A DNA stretch of 33,054 nt from Arsukibacterium tuosuense (GCA_945872065.1 CAMBYH010000022.1:1-33054); one strand, 5' to 3'; counted from the stretch's first letter, positions 8,277 to 17,567 are shown. Numbers and translations: made by a program. Notes: generated by a model not told the origin, from the letters alone.

Positions 8277-9446
8277 ATGAGCAGTGCTCGGCATTCGAGT
8301 GCGACACGCCTTGACGTCCTCACGAACCGTGAGGACGAGTGGTCCGTGCGCATGGCGATGGTGAACAGCGCCCGCCACTTTCTCCTCCTGACTACCTACT
8401 ACTTCGGCAGCGACGAGCGCAGCGGCCGGATGGCGGACGCCCTGATTGCCGCCGCCCACCGGGGCGTGCGGGTCGTGCTGGTCGTAGACCGCTTCGGGCA
8501 GCACCTGGCCCAGAACCTGAGCAGCCCGGGAGAAAGCCCGCGACTTCTCGATCGCTTCCGGGACCTGGAAGCCGCGGGAGGTCGCGTCGTCCACTACACG
8601 TCGGCGTCATTCATGCATCGCTGGGTTGGCGGTGGCGTCCACGTGAAGATTCAGGTCTCCGAGGCCGGCGTCGCTGTCTTCGGCAGCAGCAACATCGCCC
8701 ACCACTCTTTTGCCCAGTGGAACGAGGTGTCCCTGGAACTCGAGGGAGAGATCGTCCGCCATCTGCTCCAGGACGCCTGCCGCTTTGCCAGTCTGTCTGA
8801 GGCAGAGACGGCGACCCTGGCCGGTCTGCTTGCCTTGCCCGCCCGGTCCGCGCCCCGCCAGCGTTTGCGCTACGTCATGGAGGACCCGGCGGAGCGTTCC
8901 GGCCCGCTTTTCCCGTTTGGCACCGTGCACAATCGCCTGACCGCTGATCTCGTCCAGCTGATCGACAGTGCCCGCCGCTCGCTGCGGATTGCCTCGCTCT
9001 ACTGCAAGCCGGCTCCGGTGCTGAAAGCGGCACTGCTGCGCGCCTGCCGGAGGGGCGTTGACGTGGAGATCTTCCACTCCCACCGGGACTCCCTGGGGGT
9101 CACCCATTTACCGTGGCTCTCCGCCTCCATCCAGTACAGCTCGGTCCTGAAGGCCGGCGCCCGCATCTACGAGAACGTGGCGGGGGAACATGCCAAGGTG
9201 CTGCTGGTCGATGACCGGGAGGTGGCTGTGGGTAGCTACAACCTGGAGCACGCCGCCCACGACCGTCTCATCGAGGCGATGATTTTTTCCGATGACGTCG
9301 CAACCTGCGAGCGCTTCCGCACGCTTTTCGACTCGATGCGCAGGGCTCCGGGCAGCGCCGCCCTCACACCCGGCTGGCGGAGCGAGCTGTCCTTCCCGCT
9401 GCGGGTCAAGCGCTGGCTGTACCGCCCCCTGCAGCGCTGGCTGTAG
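8277..9446 (+). CDS. Phospholipase D / cardiolipin synthase-like protein with two HKD sites
   Basis: The protein has 389 residues with a GAGG ribosome site before the ATG. There are two PLD half-sites: GGVHVKIQVSEAGVAVFGSSN (about residues 120-140) and GEHAKVLLVDDREVAVGSYN (about 302-321). The second is a perfect HxKxxxxD; in the first the Asp position is Glu. The layout resembles ClsB-type cardiolipin synthases (~410 residues), which make cardiolipin or transfer phosphatidyl groups at the inner membrane. There are no obvious transmembrane helices. Following the methyltransferase gene, it may act in phospholipid metabolism. Substrate and direction of reaction are inferred from the family only. 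Confidence 0.85.
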   Translation: MSSARHSSATRLDVLTNREDEWSVRMAMVNSARHFLLLTTYYFGSDERSGRMADALIAAAHRGVRVVLVVDRFGQHLAQNLSSPGESPRLLDRFRDLEAAGGRVVHYTSASFMHRWVGGGVHVKIQVSEAGVAVFGSSNIAHHSFAQWNEVSLELEGEIVRHLLQDACRFASLSEAETATLAGLLALPARSAPRQRLRYVMEDPAERSGPLFPFGTVHNRLTADLVQLIDSARRSLRIASLYCKPAPVLKAALLRACRRGVDVEIFHSHRDSLGVTHLPWLSASIQYSSVLKAGARIYENVAGEHAKVLLVDDREVAVGSYNLEHAAHDRLIEAMIFSDDVATCERFRTLFDSMRRAPGSAALTPGWRSELSFPLRVKRWLYRPLQRWL

Positions 9447-9462
9447 GCCGACCGCGGCGGGG

Positions 9463-10422
9463 CTAATCCCTGGCGAGGATGGTGCTTGCCACGAGACACC
9501 CGCCGATGCCTTCGGTGCCGAAGCGATCGGTGACCGGATTCACCGGCGTGGTTATGACGCCTGCGAGGCGCTTGAAGGTCCCAAGCGGGCCCTGTTCAAT
9601 GATGTACGCATCCACCACAAAGCGGTCGCCGTCGTGGTCAGCGCCTTCGTCTTCGTCGCTATCTCCGTCATTGTCATTGTCACTATCGTCGTCGCCGTCC
9701 TCATCCCTGGACTTCCTGGAATCCTCGTCGGCATCATCTTCTTCGTGATCCCGTGGGCGCAGACGACCGATGATCGTCGCCTCGTCGCCAACCGCCAGCT
9801 GGAAATACTCCCTGGGCAGGCCGTCTTCACCGAAGATGCCGGTGGCAGCATCCGTGGTGACGAGTACACAACGGCCGTCTTCTTCGTGGCGCCGATCTTC
9901 ATCGGACGAGGAAATGAGGGCGCTCTGACACAGCCGCAGCTCGCCGCTGTCGTTGATCGCTGCGATCTCGCCGTGGATCCGCGTCAGGCCCGGTGCGGGC
10001 AAGCCGTTGGCTATATCGACGAAGATGACGGGCCGGACGATGACCCTGCCATTTCCGGTCTCGGGGACCTCCAGTGATTTCTTGACATCGAAGTCGAGGG
10101 TGATAACCAGCGTTGCGACCGCAGCCACAAAGAACGGGCCCCGGGGATTGAGATCGATCTTGCCGTTCCCGACCAGCTTCGCATCGATGGTCTCGACACC
10201 CGAGAAAAGGACAACCTTGCCGTCCTCCCCGAGCAGTTCGATGGACGTAATGGTGGCCAGGGCCTGATCCACCTCCCCGGTCGGCGCGTCCGTGAGTGCA
10301 ATGCCGACAGTGGCAAACTGGGCAGGCGCCGCGACACCACCGGTGCTGCCACCACCGCCGCCGCAGGCGGCGAGGGCTAGAAACGCTGCCGCGATCAGCG
10401 CGAAGGAAAAGGAGTTGTGCAT
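9463..10422 (-). CDS. DUF4382 lipoprotein with acidic low-complexity insert
   Basis: The protein has 319 residues. The lipobox LALAAC (Cys20) is followed by a glycine-rich linker. Residues ~37-140 match DUF4382 (VGIALTDAPTGEVDQALATI, KIDLNPRGPF, LDFDVKKSLEV, VIVRPVIFVDI). Compared with my memory of the family, about 50 residues between the ETID strand and KIDLNPRG are missing, in frame. Residues ~225-267 are almost entirely Asp/Glu/Ser/Asn and should bind calcium or stay disordered; an OB-like region flanks them. Function is unknown; relatives are surface or periplasmic lipoproteins. It is convergent with the PLD gene, 16 bases away, and divergent from the DUF4239 gene. Confidence 0.75.
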   Translation of the reverse strand: MHNSFSFALIAAAFLALAACGGGGGSTGGVAAPAQFATVGIALTDAPTGEVDQALATITSIELLGEDGKVVLFSGVETIDAKLVGNGKIDLNPRGPFFVAAVATLVITLDFDVKKSLEVPETGNGRVIVRPVIFVDIANGLPAPGLTRIHGEIAAINDSGELRLCQSALISSSDEDRRHEEDGRCVLVTTDAATGIFGEDGLPREYFQLAVGDEATIIGRLRPRDHEEDDADEDSRKSRDEDGDDDSDNDNDGDSDEDEGADHDGDRFVVDAYIIEQGPLGTFKRLAGVITTPVNPVTDRFGTEGIGGCLVASTILARD

Positions 10423-10557
10423 GGGGCATGCTCGGCAACAGCTGAGGCTTTATTCCAGTCCTGAACAGAATGTTCTGAGGATCCAGGTCCGGAATTAAGT
10501 AAAATCCGGCGCGAGCACCAGACTATACTTTCAGCTCTGAGTCTGCCGAGATTGCGG

Positions 10558-11319
10558 ATGTATCCAATAACAACCACCGTCCTCGTCGTGATGTTCACTT
10601 TCGGCGGCGCGCTGCTCGGCTTGTGGCTGCGCAGGGTCCTTCCGGTTTACCACCTCAACGACGAGTCCCGGGACGTCGTCCGGAACTCGATCGGCCTCGT
10701 CGTGATCATGACGGGCCTCATCCTCGGGCTGGTGGTCTCGTCGGCCAAGAGCACGTTTGATACCGCGGACGATTCGGTCCAGCAGAGCGCCGCCGACATG
10801 CTGGCCCTGGACCGGGCATTGAGATTCTACGGCGGCGAAACCCTTGAGATCCGCCGGTCGATCCGTGACACGCTGAAGGAGCGGCTCGTTGCGATCTGGC
10901 CTGAAGTAAATCCAGCCGCTTCTCCTGCGAATAATGTTCGTGTCGAGGTCGCCCTGGAGACGGTCATGACCCAGATCCTGGCGCTCAGGCCCACCACGGA
11001 TTCACAGCGGTGGCTGCAGGCTGAGGCGCTGGACCTGATCACCAACCAGGAGAAGAAGCTCTGGCTCAGAATGGAGCGTCAGGACAGCACGGCCGGACGC
11101 CCCTTCGGCGTCGTGGTGACCGCCTGGCTCGTCGTGATCTTTATCAGCTTCGGCCTCTTCACTCCGCGACACGCAACGGGGATAGGAACCCTGCTCGTCT
11201 GTTCGGCATCGGTCGCCGCGGCGATGTTCCTGATTGTCGAACTGGAAAACCCGCTCCAGGGGATGATCAAGGTCTCACCGGCACCGTTGCAGTTTGTGCT
11301 CTCAGAGCTCGGCAGGTAG
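10558..11319 (+). CDS. DUF4239 (bestrophin-like domain) membrane protein
   Basis: The protein has 253 residues. Two hydrophobic helices lie at the N-terminus (TTTVLVVMFTFGGALLGLWL and IGLVVIMTGLILGLVVSSAK) and two at the C-terminus (VVVTAWLVVIFISFGLF and GTLLVCSASVAAAMFLIVEL), with a long soluble helical region between them. That arrangement, and the SIGLVVIMTGLILGLVVSSAK segment, match DUF4239, predicted to be related to bestrophin channels. Ion transport is unproven. The ATG at 10558 is preferred; a TTG two codons upstream is in frame. A TATACT hexamer at 10524-10529 could be a -10 element but has no good -35. It is convergent with the broken Nramp gene. Confidence 0.75.
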   Translation: MYPITTTVLVVMFTFGGALLGLWLRRVLPVYHLNDESRDVVRNSIGLVVIMTGLILGLVVSSAKSTFDTADDSVQQSAADMLALDRALRFYGGETLEIRRSIRDTLKERLVAIWPEVNPAASPANNVRVEVALETVMTQILALRPTTDSQRWLQAEALDLITNQEKKLWLRMERQDSTAGRPFGVVVTAWLVVIFISFGLFTPRHATGIGTLLVCSASVAAAMFLIVELENPLQGMIKVSPAPLQFVLSELGR

Positions 11320-11328
11320 GCAGGGTCC

Positions 11329-12547
11329 TTAGACCAACGATCCGACCCAGCTCCAGGCCAGCGCACCCACGCACGCCAGGATCAGCGCAATGCCAATCCA
11401 CCCCGCGATGACTGTCCACCTTCCTGAGCGGGCATCTCCGCAGACGGCAAGATCCTGCGCCAGCAGCTGGAGCGCGATGACGTGCAGTGGCAGCAGCACT
11501 GCATTGACCACCTGGCTGGCATAGATGAGCGGGATGAGGGGCAGCCCCGGCAGGGAGACCACGCTGACGGCGGCGACCGTCAGGCCCACGAAGGCGGCGT
11601 AGAACCACTGAAAGTGGTGTGAGTCGAGATCCAGCGACGCCGGCACACCGGCTCCCTCGGCAATGGAATAAGCGGTGGCCAGAGGCACGATCGCGGCGGC
11701 GAGCAGCGATGCGCCCAGCAAGCCGGCGCCAAACAGCACGGTGGCAAAGGATCCCGCCAGGGGCTGCAGTGCGGCCGCCACATCCCGGGCGTCTTCGATG
11801 CGGACACCGGCGCGATTAAGCGTGGCGGCGCAGGCTACTGCGATCGCCAGACCAATCACACCCGTGAGTACGGAGCCAATGACCACATCGACGCGCTCCC
11901 AGCGCAGTTTGTCGGGGGTGATCTTCTTGTCGACGGCATAGGACTGGATGAAGGCCAGCCCCCAGGGGGCCAGCGTTGTACCAAGGGTTGCGGCGATGGC
12001 GATCCAGCCCCGCTGATCGATCGGTAGATTGGGAATCAGCGAACCGCGCCACACCAGAGACCAGTCCGGCGCGGCCAGGATGCCATCAACGATGTACAGC
12101 GCCAGCGTGGATGACACCAGCAGAAGGATGGCCTCCACGCGATGAAAGGAGCCCAGGACGACGACGAGGGAGATCAGCACCCCGGCGATCGGCCCACTGA
12201 CGAAGGAGGGAATTCCCACGAGTGACCCCGACAAAGCCTTTCCCGGTCGCGGCGCCAACCCGGACCGCCAGCAGATGAAAGAGCACGAGCAGCACGGTGG
12301 AGGCCGGGATGATCCACAGCAGTCGATAGCCGTGGTCAGTGCCGAGTATGGAATAGGTGGTGATGCCCGCCGGATCATCGTCGGAGAGCCCGGCCAGCAT
12401 CCCTGGCCCGAGCACAGCAAGGAACGCGGCGAAAGCCCCAATCCCTGCAGCGCGCAGGCGCGCGAAACGGCGGGCGATGCCCCGCCGCAAGTGCGCCACG
12501 GCGTGGGGTGGTGCGCCGGACCGCTTGCGCCGGCGATGAGCACTCAC
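11329..12547 (-). pseudogene. Nramp-family divalent metal transporter, disrupted by internal deletion and frameshift
   Basis: The N-terminal part is read from GTG 12547: LAVLGPGMLAGLSDDDPAGI, then helices through GAATGKGFVGV. The rest continues in a different frame from about 12222 (LVGIPSFVSGPIAGV) to the stop at 11329, with NRAMP segments such as GSFHRVEAI, ATLGTTLAPWGLAFIQS and AALQPLAGSFATVLFGAGLLG. Compared with relatives recalled from memory, about 38 residues including a transmembrane helix (the AEFAG region) are missing at the junction near 12220-12232. A single deletion whose length is not a multiple of three explains both the gap and the frame change. The canonical Met-Pro-His of helix 6 is Ala-Pro-Trp here. 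The GTG overlaps the metallopeptidase stop by four bases, implying an originally coupled operon. Confidence 0.75.
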
Positions 12548-13293
12548 GCGGCGGGTCCGCCTGCCCCGGGATTCAGAGCTGACCGGGCCAGCCGCCAGGA
12601 CGGCAGGAACTGATCAAGAAAGCCGTAGAAGCGCTGGTTGTGGCCCCGCTCCAGCAGGTGCGTAAGCTCGTGCACGACCACGTACTCCAGGCAGTGCTCG
12701 GGCTTCCGTGCGAGTTCCAGACTGAGCCAGATACGCCGTGCACGGATATTGCAGGAACCCCAGCGGGTGCGCATTTTCCTGATGCCCCATTCCGCAGCCT
12801 GCACGCCCAGGACGGGCTGCCACTGGGCCAGCAGCGGCGGGATCCGCTCCTGCAGCTGCTGTCGATACCAGCGCTCGAGCACACGGCTGCGGCCTTCCGT
12901 GCTCGTCCCGGGCCGGACGTACAGCGCAATGACATCCGCACCCGGAAGGGCCACGCGGGGCACGCCCTTCTGCTCGACAACCTGCAGCACATGGGGCTGT
13001 CCCAGGTAGTAGTGGCTCTCGCCACTGACCAGTTCCTGGCCGGACTCCCGGCGCTGACCCGCAAACCGCGCCTGCTGCCGCCGGATCCAGTCCAGGCGGC
13101 TGGCTACCAGTTCGTGGATAGTCTCATCGCTGATGCTCAGGGGGGCCGCGATGCGCACACTGCCGTAGGGCGGGTAGACCGCGAGACGGAGATGGCGGAC
13201 AGGTTTCCGCAGAACGGCGACTTCCAGATCACCGACGGTGATCCGGGACGCTTCAGCAGACTTGCGCTTGAGGGTGAACACGATCACCCCCAT
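12544..13293 (-). CDS. YgjP-type (DUF45) zinc metallopeptidase
   Basis: The protein has 249 residues. The zinc site YVVVHELTHLLERGHNQRFY (about residues 204-223) contains HExxH plus a downstream His, as in the YgjP/SprT-like DUF45 family, and KMRTRWGSCNIRARRIWLS is the other conserved block. Members are cytosolic putative metalloproteases of unknown substrate. The N-terminal half has the strand-rich domain usual for the family. It lies 14 bases downstream of the large secreted oxidase gene and overlaps the start of the disrupted transporter by four bases (GTGA), so the three could be read as one transcript. The family is confident, the biological role open. Confidence 0.85.
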   Translation of the reverse strand: MGVIVFTLKRKSAEASRITVGDLEVAVLRKPVRHLRLAVYPPYGSVRIAAPLSISDETIHELVASRLDWIRRQQARFAGQRRESGQELVSGESHYYLGQPHVLQVVEQKGVPRVALPGADVIALYVRPGTSTEGRSRVLERWYRQQLQERIPPLLAQWQPVLGVQAAEWGIRKMRTRWGSCNIRARRIWLSLELARKPEHCLEYVVVHELTHLLERGHNQRFYGFLDQFLPSWRLARSALNPGAGGPAA

Positions 13294-13307
13294 GGTAAGG
13301 CATGTCG

Positions 13308-16300
13308 CTAGGGAACGAGCCCGGAGGGTCCCGGCGGCAGGCCGAAGCGAGCCTTGAGGCGTGCGCCATCGTTGGAATCGACGACCCCGTTGCCATTCAG
13401 GTCCCGGTCCGGAAAGCTCGCCGAGCCGAAGGCCGCCTTCAGCAACGCACCGTCGTTGGAGTCGACGACACCGTTGTTATTGAAGTCCGCGTCACACAGG
13501 TTCCCATAACCATCGCCGTTGGTGTCGCGCTGGTCGGCATTCTTCACGAGCGTGCAGTTGTCCAGGGCATCCATGACCCCGTCGGCGTCCAGATCGGACA
13601 CCGGGGCTCCGCTCTCCTCGCTCCCGATCTGCTCCAGGTAGGCCACCAGCTTCGGCAGGTCAGCTGCGGGCACGGGGCGGCCATTGTGGGCCTCGATAGC
13701 GGCGGTCAGCGTCGGCGCAGAGCCATCGTGCAGATAAGGGGCTGTCGCCCACACGTCCCGCAGCGTAGGCACGTCGATGCCCGTGAGCACGCCGCCCAGG
13801 CGGTTGCCACTTGCCAGCGTCAGCGTCCCGACATTCATGACATTGCCCGCACCACTCACCGTGAAGCTTGCACCACCATGGCAGCTGGCGCAGTTCATGC
13901 TGGCGAAGACGGCCTTGCCCTCCGCCGCCAGGGTCGTCAGCGTGCCGTCGCCATTGCGCGCGGGACTCGGCGCAAAGCTGTTCAGGGACGCGAGGTAGGC
14001 GGCCAGGGCATCCAGGTCCGGGCTCAGCCCGGCTTTTGGATCGCCCAGCGGCGTACTACGCGTGCCAGCATTAAAGTTCTCGTCACTCATCAGGCCCGTG
14101 CCGCCCGCCAGGGCCCGGATCTGGCCCTCGAAGTCCTGGACCTCGTCAAAATTGTTGCTCCAGTGCAGGAAGCCCTGACCGGCAGCGCGACCCCGCAGGC
14201 TGATGGTATTGCGCAGGCCCTCGCCGAAGCCGCTCAGATCCCAGACGCGGCCGTCATGGCCACCGTCGTTATGGCAGGTGGCACAACTCATGTACCTGTC
14301 CAGGGCCAGGCGGGGGTCCCGGGCGTCATAGAACAGCTGCTTGCCGAGGAGCACGTTAGCCGGGAGCGCTTCCGTCGTCACGGACTGGAGAGTCGCCAGA
14401 CGGGGGACACTGGCCGTCCCCGAGAGCACAAGGGGTGACAGGTTGAAGACGTCAACGGTCCGGTCCATGAAATTGCTGACGTAGAGGCGGAGCCCATCCG
14501 GTGACACGAGCACGCCCTGGGGCGCCCGGCCCACGTCGAGGCGCAGGATCTGCAGGCCATCGTGGGCGCCGGCCACAACCACTTCCTGGCTGGTCTCCAG
14601 CGCCGCGAAGGAATAGACGCCCAGCTTGTCGAAAGCGATGGCACTGGTGAGGCTCGCGTTGTCGTGATCCATACGGCGGGACAGATCTTCGGTGCCGGCG
14701 CCGAGGACCAGGCGCGAGGTGATCGCCCGTACCGTGTTCTGGAAGTTGAGTCCCTGACCATCCCGGCGAACCCCGCGCAGGATGTTGTCCTGCTTCGACG
14801 GAACCAGGGCCTGGGTCCCGTCTGGCGAGATCACGGGTGCGCCCAGGTAGTTCGGTACGCCACTGCCTGCCGTCGCCGTATCCGGTACGGACAGGTGCCG
14901 AAGGATGATGGTCTGGGTCACCTGGAGCGCGGCCGTGTCGACCTGGACCACCTCGCCCCCTGCCGTGCCGGGCTGGACGATCGCGGTGCTCTCACCGGGC
15001 AGGAGGGGGGTAATGAACCGGGCGACGTACACGGTAGCCCCGTCCCAGCTGACCGACAAATGCCGCGGATTCGGGCCCACGGCAACTTCGCCAGTGACCT
15101 CCCGCAGATTGACGTCCAGGCGGAGCAGCCTGCCGAGCCCCTCCAGCACAACGTAAGCGGTGCTTCCGACGGGCGAGAACGCAAGGCCATAAGGCTCGGA
15201 ACCCCGGGGCAGCGAGATGGTGGCGGTGACCGCCAGCGTGGCGGGATCGATGACACTGATCGACGCCGACTGCTTGTTCGTGACCCAGACGCTGGCGTCA
15301 GGCGCTATAGCCACTGACCGCGGCGCCAGCTGCACAGGGATCTCTGCCAGCCGGGCATTGGTCACGGCATCGAAAGCGGTTACCGAGTCGTTGTCCCGGT
15401 TGACTACCCACAGGCGGCTGTTGCCACCCGCCGGTGCGCCGTAGGCGAGATTGCCCGACGCCGTCGGCCGGTTCGCCGTCAGCGGGAAATGCACCGTGAC
15501 GGGGGTGGTGCTGAACTGCTGCTGGCCACGGCTGTCAGTCACCGTCAACGTCACGTAGTAGATGCCGGGCGCGCTGAAGGTGTGGTCAATCGTCGGGGCA
15601 CCGGACCACTCGGTCTCCGGCGTGCCGTCGTCGAAGAACCAGCGATACTGGGGATTGATGGCACTGCTCACCACTGCATTGAAGGTGGCGGTGGAGCCGG
15701 ACAGCCGGGGGAGCTGGGCAGGCAGCGGCTCCAGCACCAGCGGGGCAATGGCGGTGATCACCCAGACGAAACTGGCGTTGGCCGCATTCACGCCGTCGCT
15801 GGCGGCGACATTCACGTTGTAGGTGCCTGGTACCGTGGGCGTGCCACTGATCAGCCCGGAAACCGGATCGATGGTCAGGCCCGTTGGCAGGCCGCTGGCG
15901 CCGTAGCCCAGCTCGTCCTGGTTGGGGTCCGTGGCCAGGAGCTGCAGGCTGACCGGCGTGCCCTCGGGCCCGGACTGGTTGGCAGGCGCCGTCAGGGTGG
16001 GAGTGATGGCGGGATTGGGGGTCGCGGCCACCGGAATCTGCACCATCCTGCTCACGGACGGTACACCCGCCGGGTTGAGGGCAAACAGCATGTAGAACCC
16101 CGGCGGGGCGTCGGCGGCCTTCGTCGGCGCCTGGACCATGATGCGACTGCCGCTGGCCACGGTAAAGGTTGCCTCGACGAAGCGTTGATCCATGTTCCAG
16201 CTGTGGGTTACCGAGCCCGTTCTGACGAGCGCCACCCGGCTGATGGGGCCGCTGCCGCCGAAGTCCAGCGGAAAGGTCTCCCCAATGTTCAGGGTGGACT

Positions 16301-17567
16301 GAATATTGGTGAGCGTCGGCCGGGCGGCCAGGCCGCCACCAGGACCGTAGAGGTATGGCGGGTAATAGATTTCAATGTTCTTGTTGTTCTGCGGGAGGCT
16401 GGAGGTGGGCGAGTTGGCGCCACCACCACCCACCATCACACTCGCATCCGGCAACAGAAGGGCCATCGAGTGATAGAGGCGGGTCCGGTCGCCCAGGGCG
16501 TGCTTGGTCCAGACGCCCGTGCTTGGGTTCCAGATCTCGGCGTAGTTGGTGGCACCCGTCAGGGAATTCCAGACTCCGCTGCCACCCGTGGCCAGCACCC
16601 GGCCGTCGGCCAGCACGGTGGCATTCACCAGCAGGCGTTTCAGGGCGAGATTGCCCGTACTGGTCACCACGGGCGAAGCGCCCGTGATATCGATGATCTG
16701 CGCCTGATTGGAGTTGCCGCCGAACTGCAGGATGCGCCCCGGCCGGTACATGGCGGCGCTGGAATCATTGCCCTTCGACCCGGTCAGCGTGGTCGGCAGG
16801 AGGGTGTAGGTGCCGGTCCCTGCCGGATTCACCTTGTACATCTTGCCGCTACTGTCGTAGCCGAAAATCAGGCCATCGGGTGCGACCCAGTTGCGGGGAT
16901 ACATGAAATTCAGGCCGCTGGTGTTGGCCTGGCTCAGCAGGCGAAAGGTGCCGTTGGTCCGCCGCACTTCTGGCCGGTCCGTGCCGCTGCTCCCGCCCTG
17001 GATGTAAACCTCCCCATTGGGGAGCGCGGTCGAGGTGGAATACCACCGGCCCCGGTTCATGTTGTTCTGGCGGGTCAGCGTGTTGTCGGTAAAGTTGAAG
17101 TAGTTGGTGTTGGGATTCGCGCTGTTGAGCACGCGCTGGGTGGAGGTATTCCACACGTCGCCACCGGCAATGAACACACCGCCGCCTTCGGGCAGGACCA
17201 GCTGGGAACTGCAGAACAGGTCGGTTGCCGTGACGTTGGGGAGCGTGAGATGCCCACCGGACAGACCCGCGCTGATATCCCACACGTCGTACTGGAAGCT
17301 GCCGCTCTGGATAGTCTGGCCCGAGAGCTCGGTGCTGCCATAAGTGAGCACCCGCTGATCCGGCAGCAGGACCGCATGAATGGGAATCAGCGGCCAGGGC
17401 GTGACGGGAGACCAGGCGCCATCCACGTTGTTGGCACGGGCCTGCTGGGCGACCAGGCAGCCGCCGACCAGGAGAATGAGTGCAGCGAGGACAACGACAC
17501 GGGCACGGTGAATCAACCTCAGCCGGAGCGTGTTGCCAGAAAGCGGCTTAGCCGGGAACGGCAGCAT
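13308..17567 (-). CDS. Secreted copper-radical oxidase fused to a diheme cytochrome c peroxidase-like domain
   Basis: The protein has 1,419 residues from the ATG at 17567; the open frame runs 37 codons further. An export signal (residues ~22-45) ends near ARA, with a possible lipobox at Cys37. Residues ~50-400 are a kelch propeller of galactose/glyoxal oxidase type and ~415-515 the DUF1929 domain. Cofactor residues align with galactose oxidase: Cys119 (DLFC), Tyr176 (GRWYS), Tyr365-His366 (RLYHS) and His455 (VTHSW). Then come Ig-like and PKD domains (~520-700), a YVTN-type propeller (~710-1050) and a cytochrome peroxidase/MauG-like domain (~1060-1310) with hemes CATCH (1095) and CASCH (1226) and APYLHDGS. 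The C-terminus has calcium-binding thrombospondin-3/dockerin-like repeats (~1325-1410). It probably oxidises an extracellular alcohol or aldehyde, making H2O2 that the heme domain could use (inference). Confidence 0.85.
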   Translation of the reverse strand: MLPFPAKPLSGNTLRLRLIHRARVVVLAALILLVGGCLVAQQARANNVDGAWSPVTPWPLIPIHAVLLPDQRVLTYGSTELSGQTIQSGSFQYDVWDISAGLSGGHLTLPNVTATDLFCSSQLVLPEGGGVFIAGGDVWNTSTQRVLNSANPNTNYFNFTDNTLTRQNNMNRGRWYSTSTALPNGEVYIQGGSSGTDRPEVRRTNGTFRLLSQANTSGLNFMYPRNWVAPDGLIFGYDSSGKMYKVNPAGTGTYTLLPTTLTGSKGNDSSAAMYRPGRILQFGGNSNQAQIIDITGASPVVTSTGNLALKRLLVNATVLADGRVLATGGSGVWNSLTGATNYAEIWNPSTGVWTKHALGDRTRLYHSMALLLPDASVMVGGGGANSPTSSLPQNNKNIEIYYPPYLYGPGGGLAARPTLTNIQSTLNIGETFPLDFGGSGPISRVALVRTGSVTHSWNMDQRFVEATFTVASGSRIMVQAPTKAADAPPGFYMLFALNPAGVPSVSRMVQIPVAATPNPAITPTLTAPANQSGPEGTPVSLQLLATDPNQDELGYGASGLPTGLTIDPVSGLISGTPTVPGTYNVNVAASDGVNAANASFVWVITAIAPLVLEPLPAQLPRLSGSTATFNAVVSSAINPQYRWFFDDGTPETEWSGAPTIDHTFSAPGIYYVTLTVTDSRGQQQFSTTPVTVHFPLTANRPTASGNLAYGAPAGGNSRLWVVNRDNDSVTAFDAVTNARLAEIPVQLAPRSVAIAPDASVWVTNKQSASISVIDPATLAVTATISLPRGSEPYGLAFSPVGSTAYVVLEGLGRLLRLDVNLREVTGEVAVGPNPRHLSVSWDGATVYVARFITPLLPGESTAIVQPGTAGGEVVQVDTAALQVTQTIILRHLSVPDTATAGSGVPNYLGAPVISPDGTQALVPSKQDNILRGVRRDGQGLNFQNTVRAITSRLVLGAGTEDLSRRMDHDNASLTSAIAFDKLGVYSFAALETSQEVVVAGAHDGLQILRLDVGRAPQGVLVSPDGLRLYVSNFMDRTVDVFNLSPLVLSGTASVPRLATLQSVTTEALPANVLLGKQLFYDARDPRLALDRYMSCATCHNDGGHDGRVWDLSGFGEGLRNTISLRGRAAGQGFLHWSNNFDEVQDFEGQIRALAGGTGLMSDENFNAGTRSTPLGDPKAGLSPDLDALAAYLASLNSFAPSPARNGDGTLTTLAAEGKAVFASMNCASCHGGASFTVSGAGNVMNVGTLTLASGNRLGGVLTGIDVPTLRDVWATAPYLHDGSAPTLTAAIEAHNGRPVPAADLPKLVAYLEQIGSEESGAPVSDLDADGVMDALDNCTLVKNADQRDTNGDGYGNLCDADFNNNGVVDSNDGALLKAAFGSASFPDRDLNGNGVVDSNDGARLKARFGLPPGPSGLVP

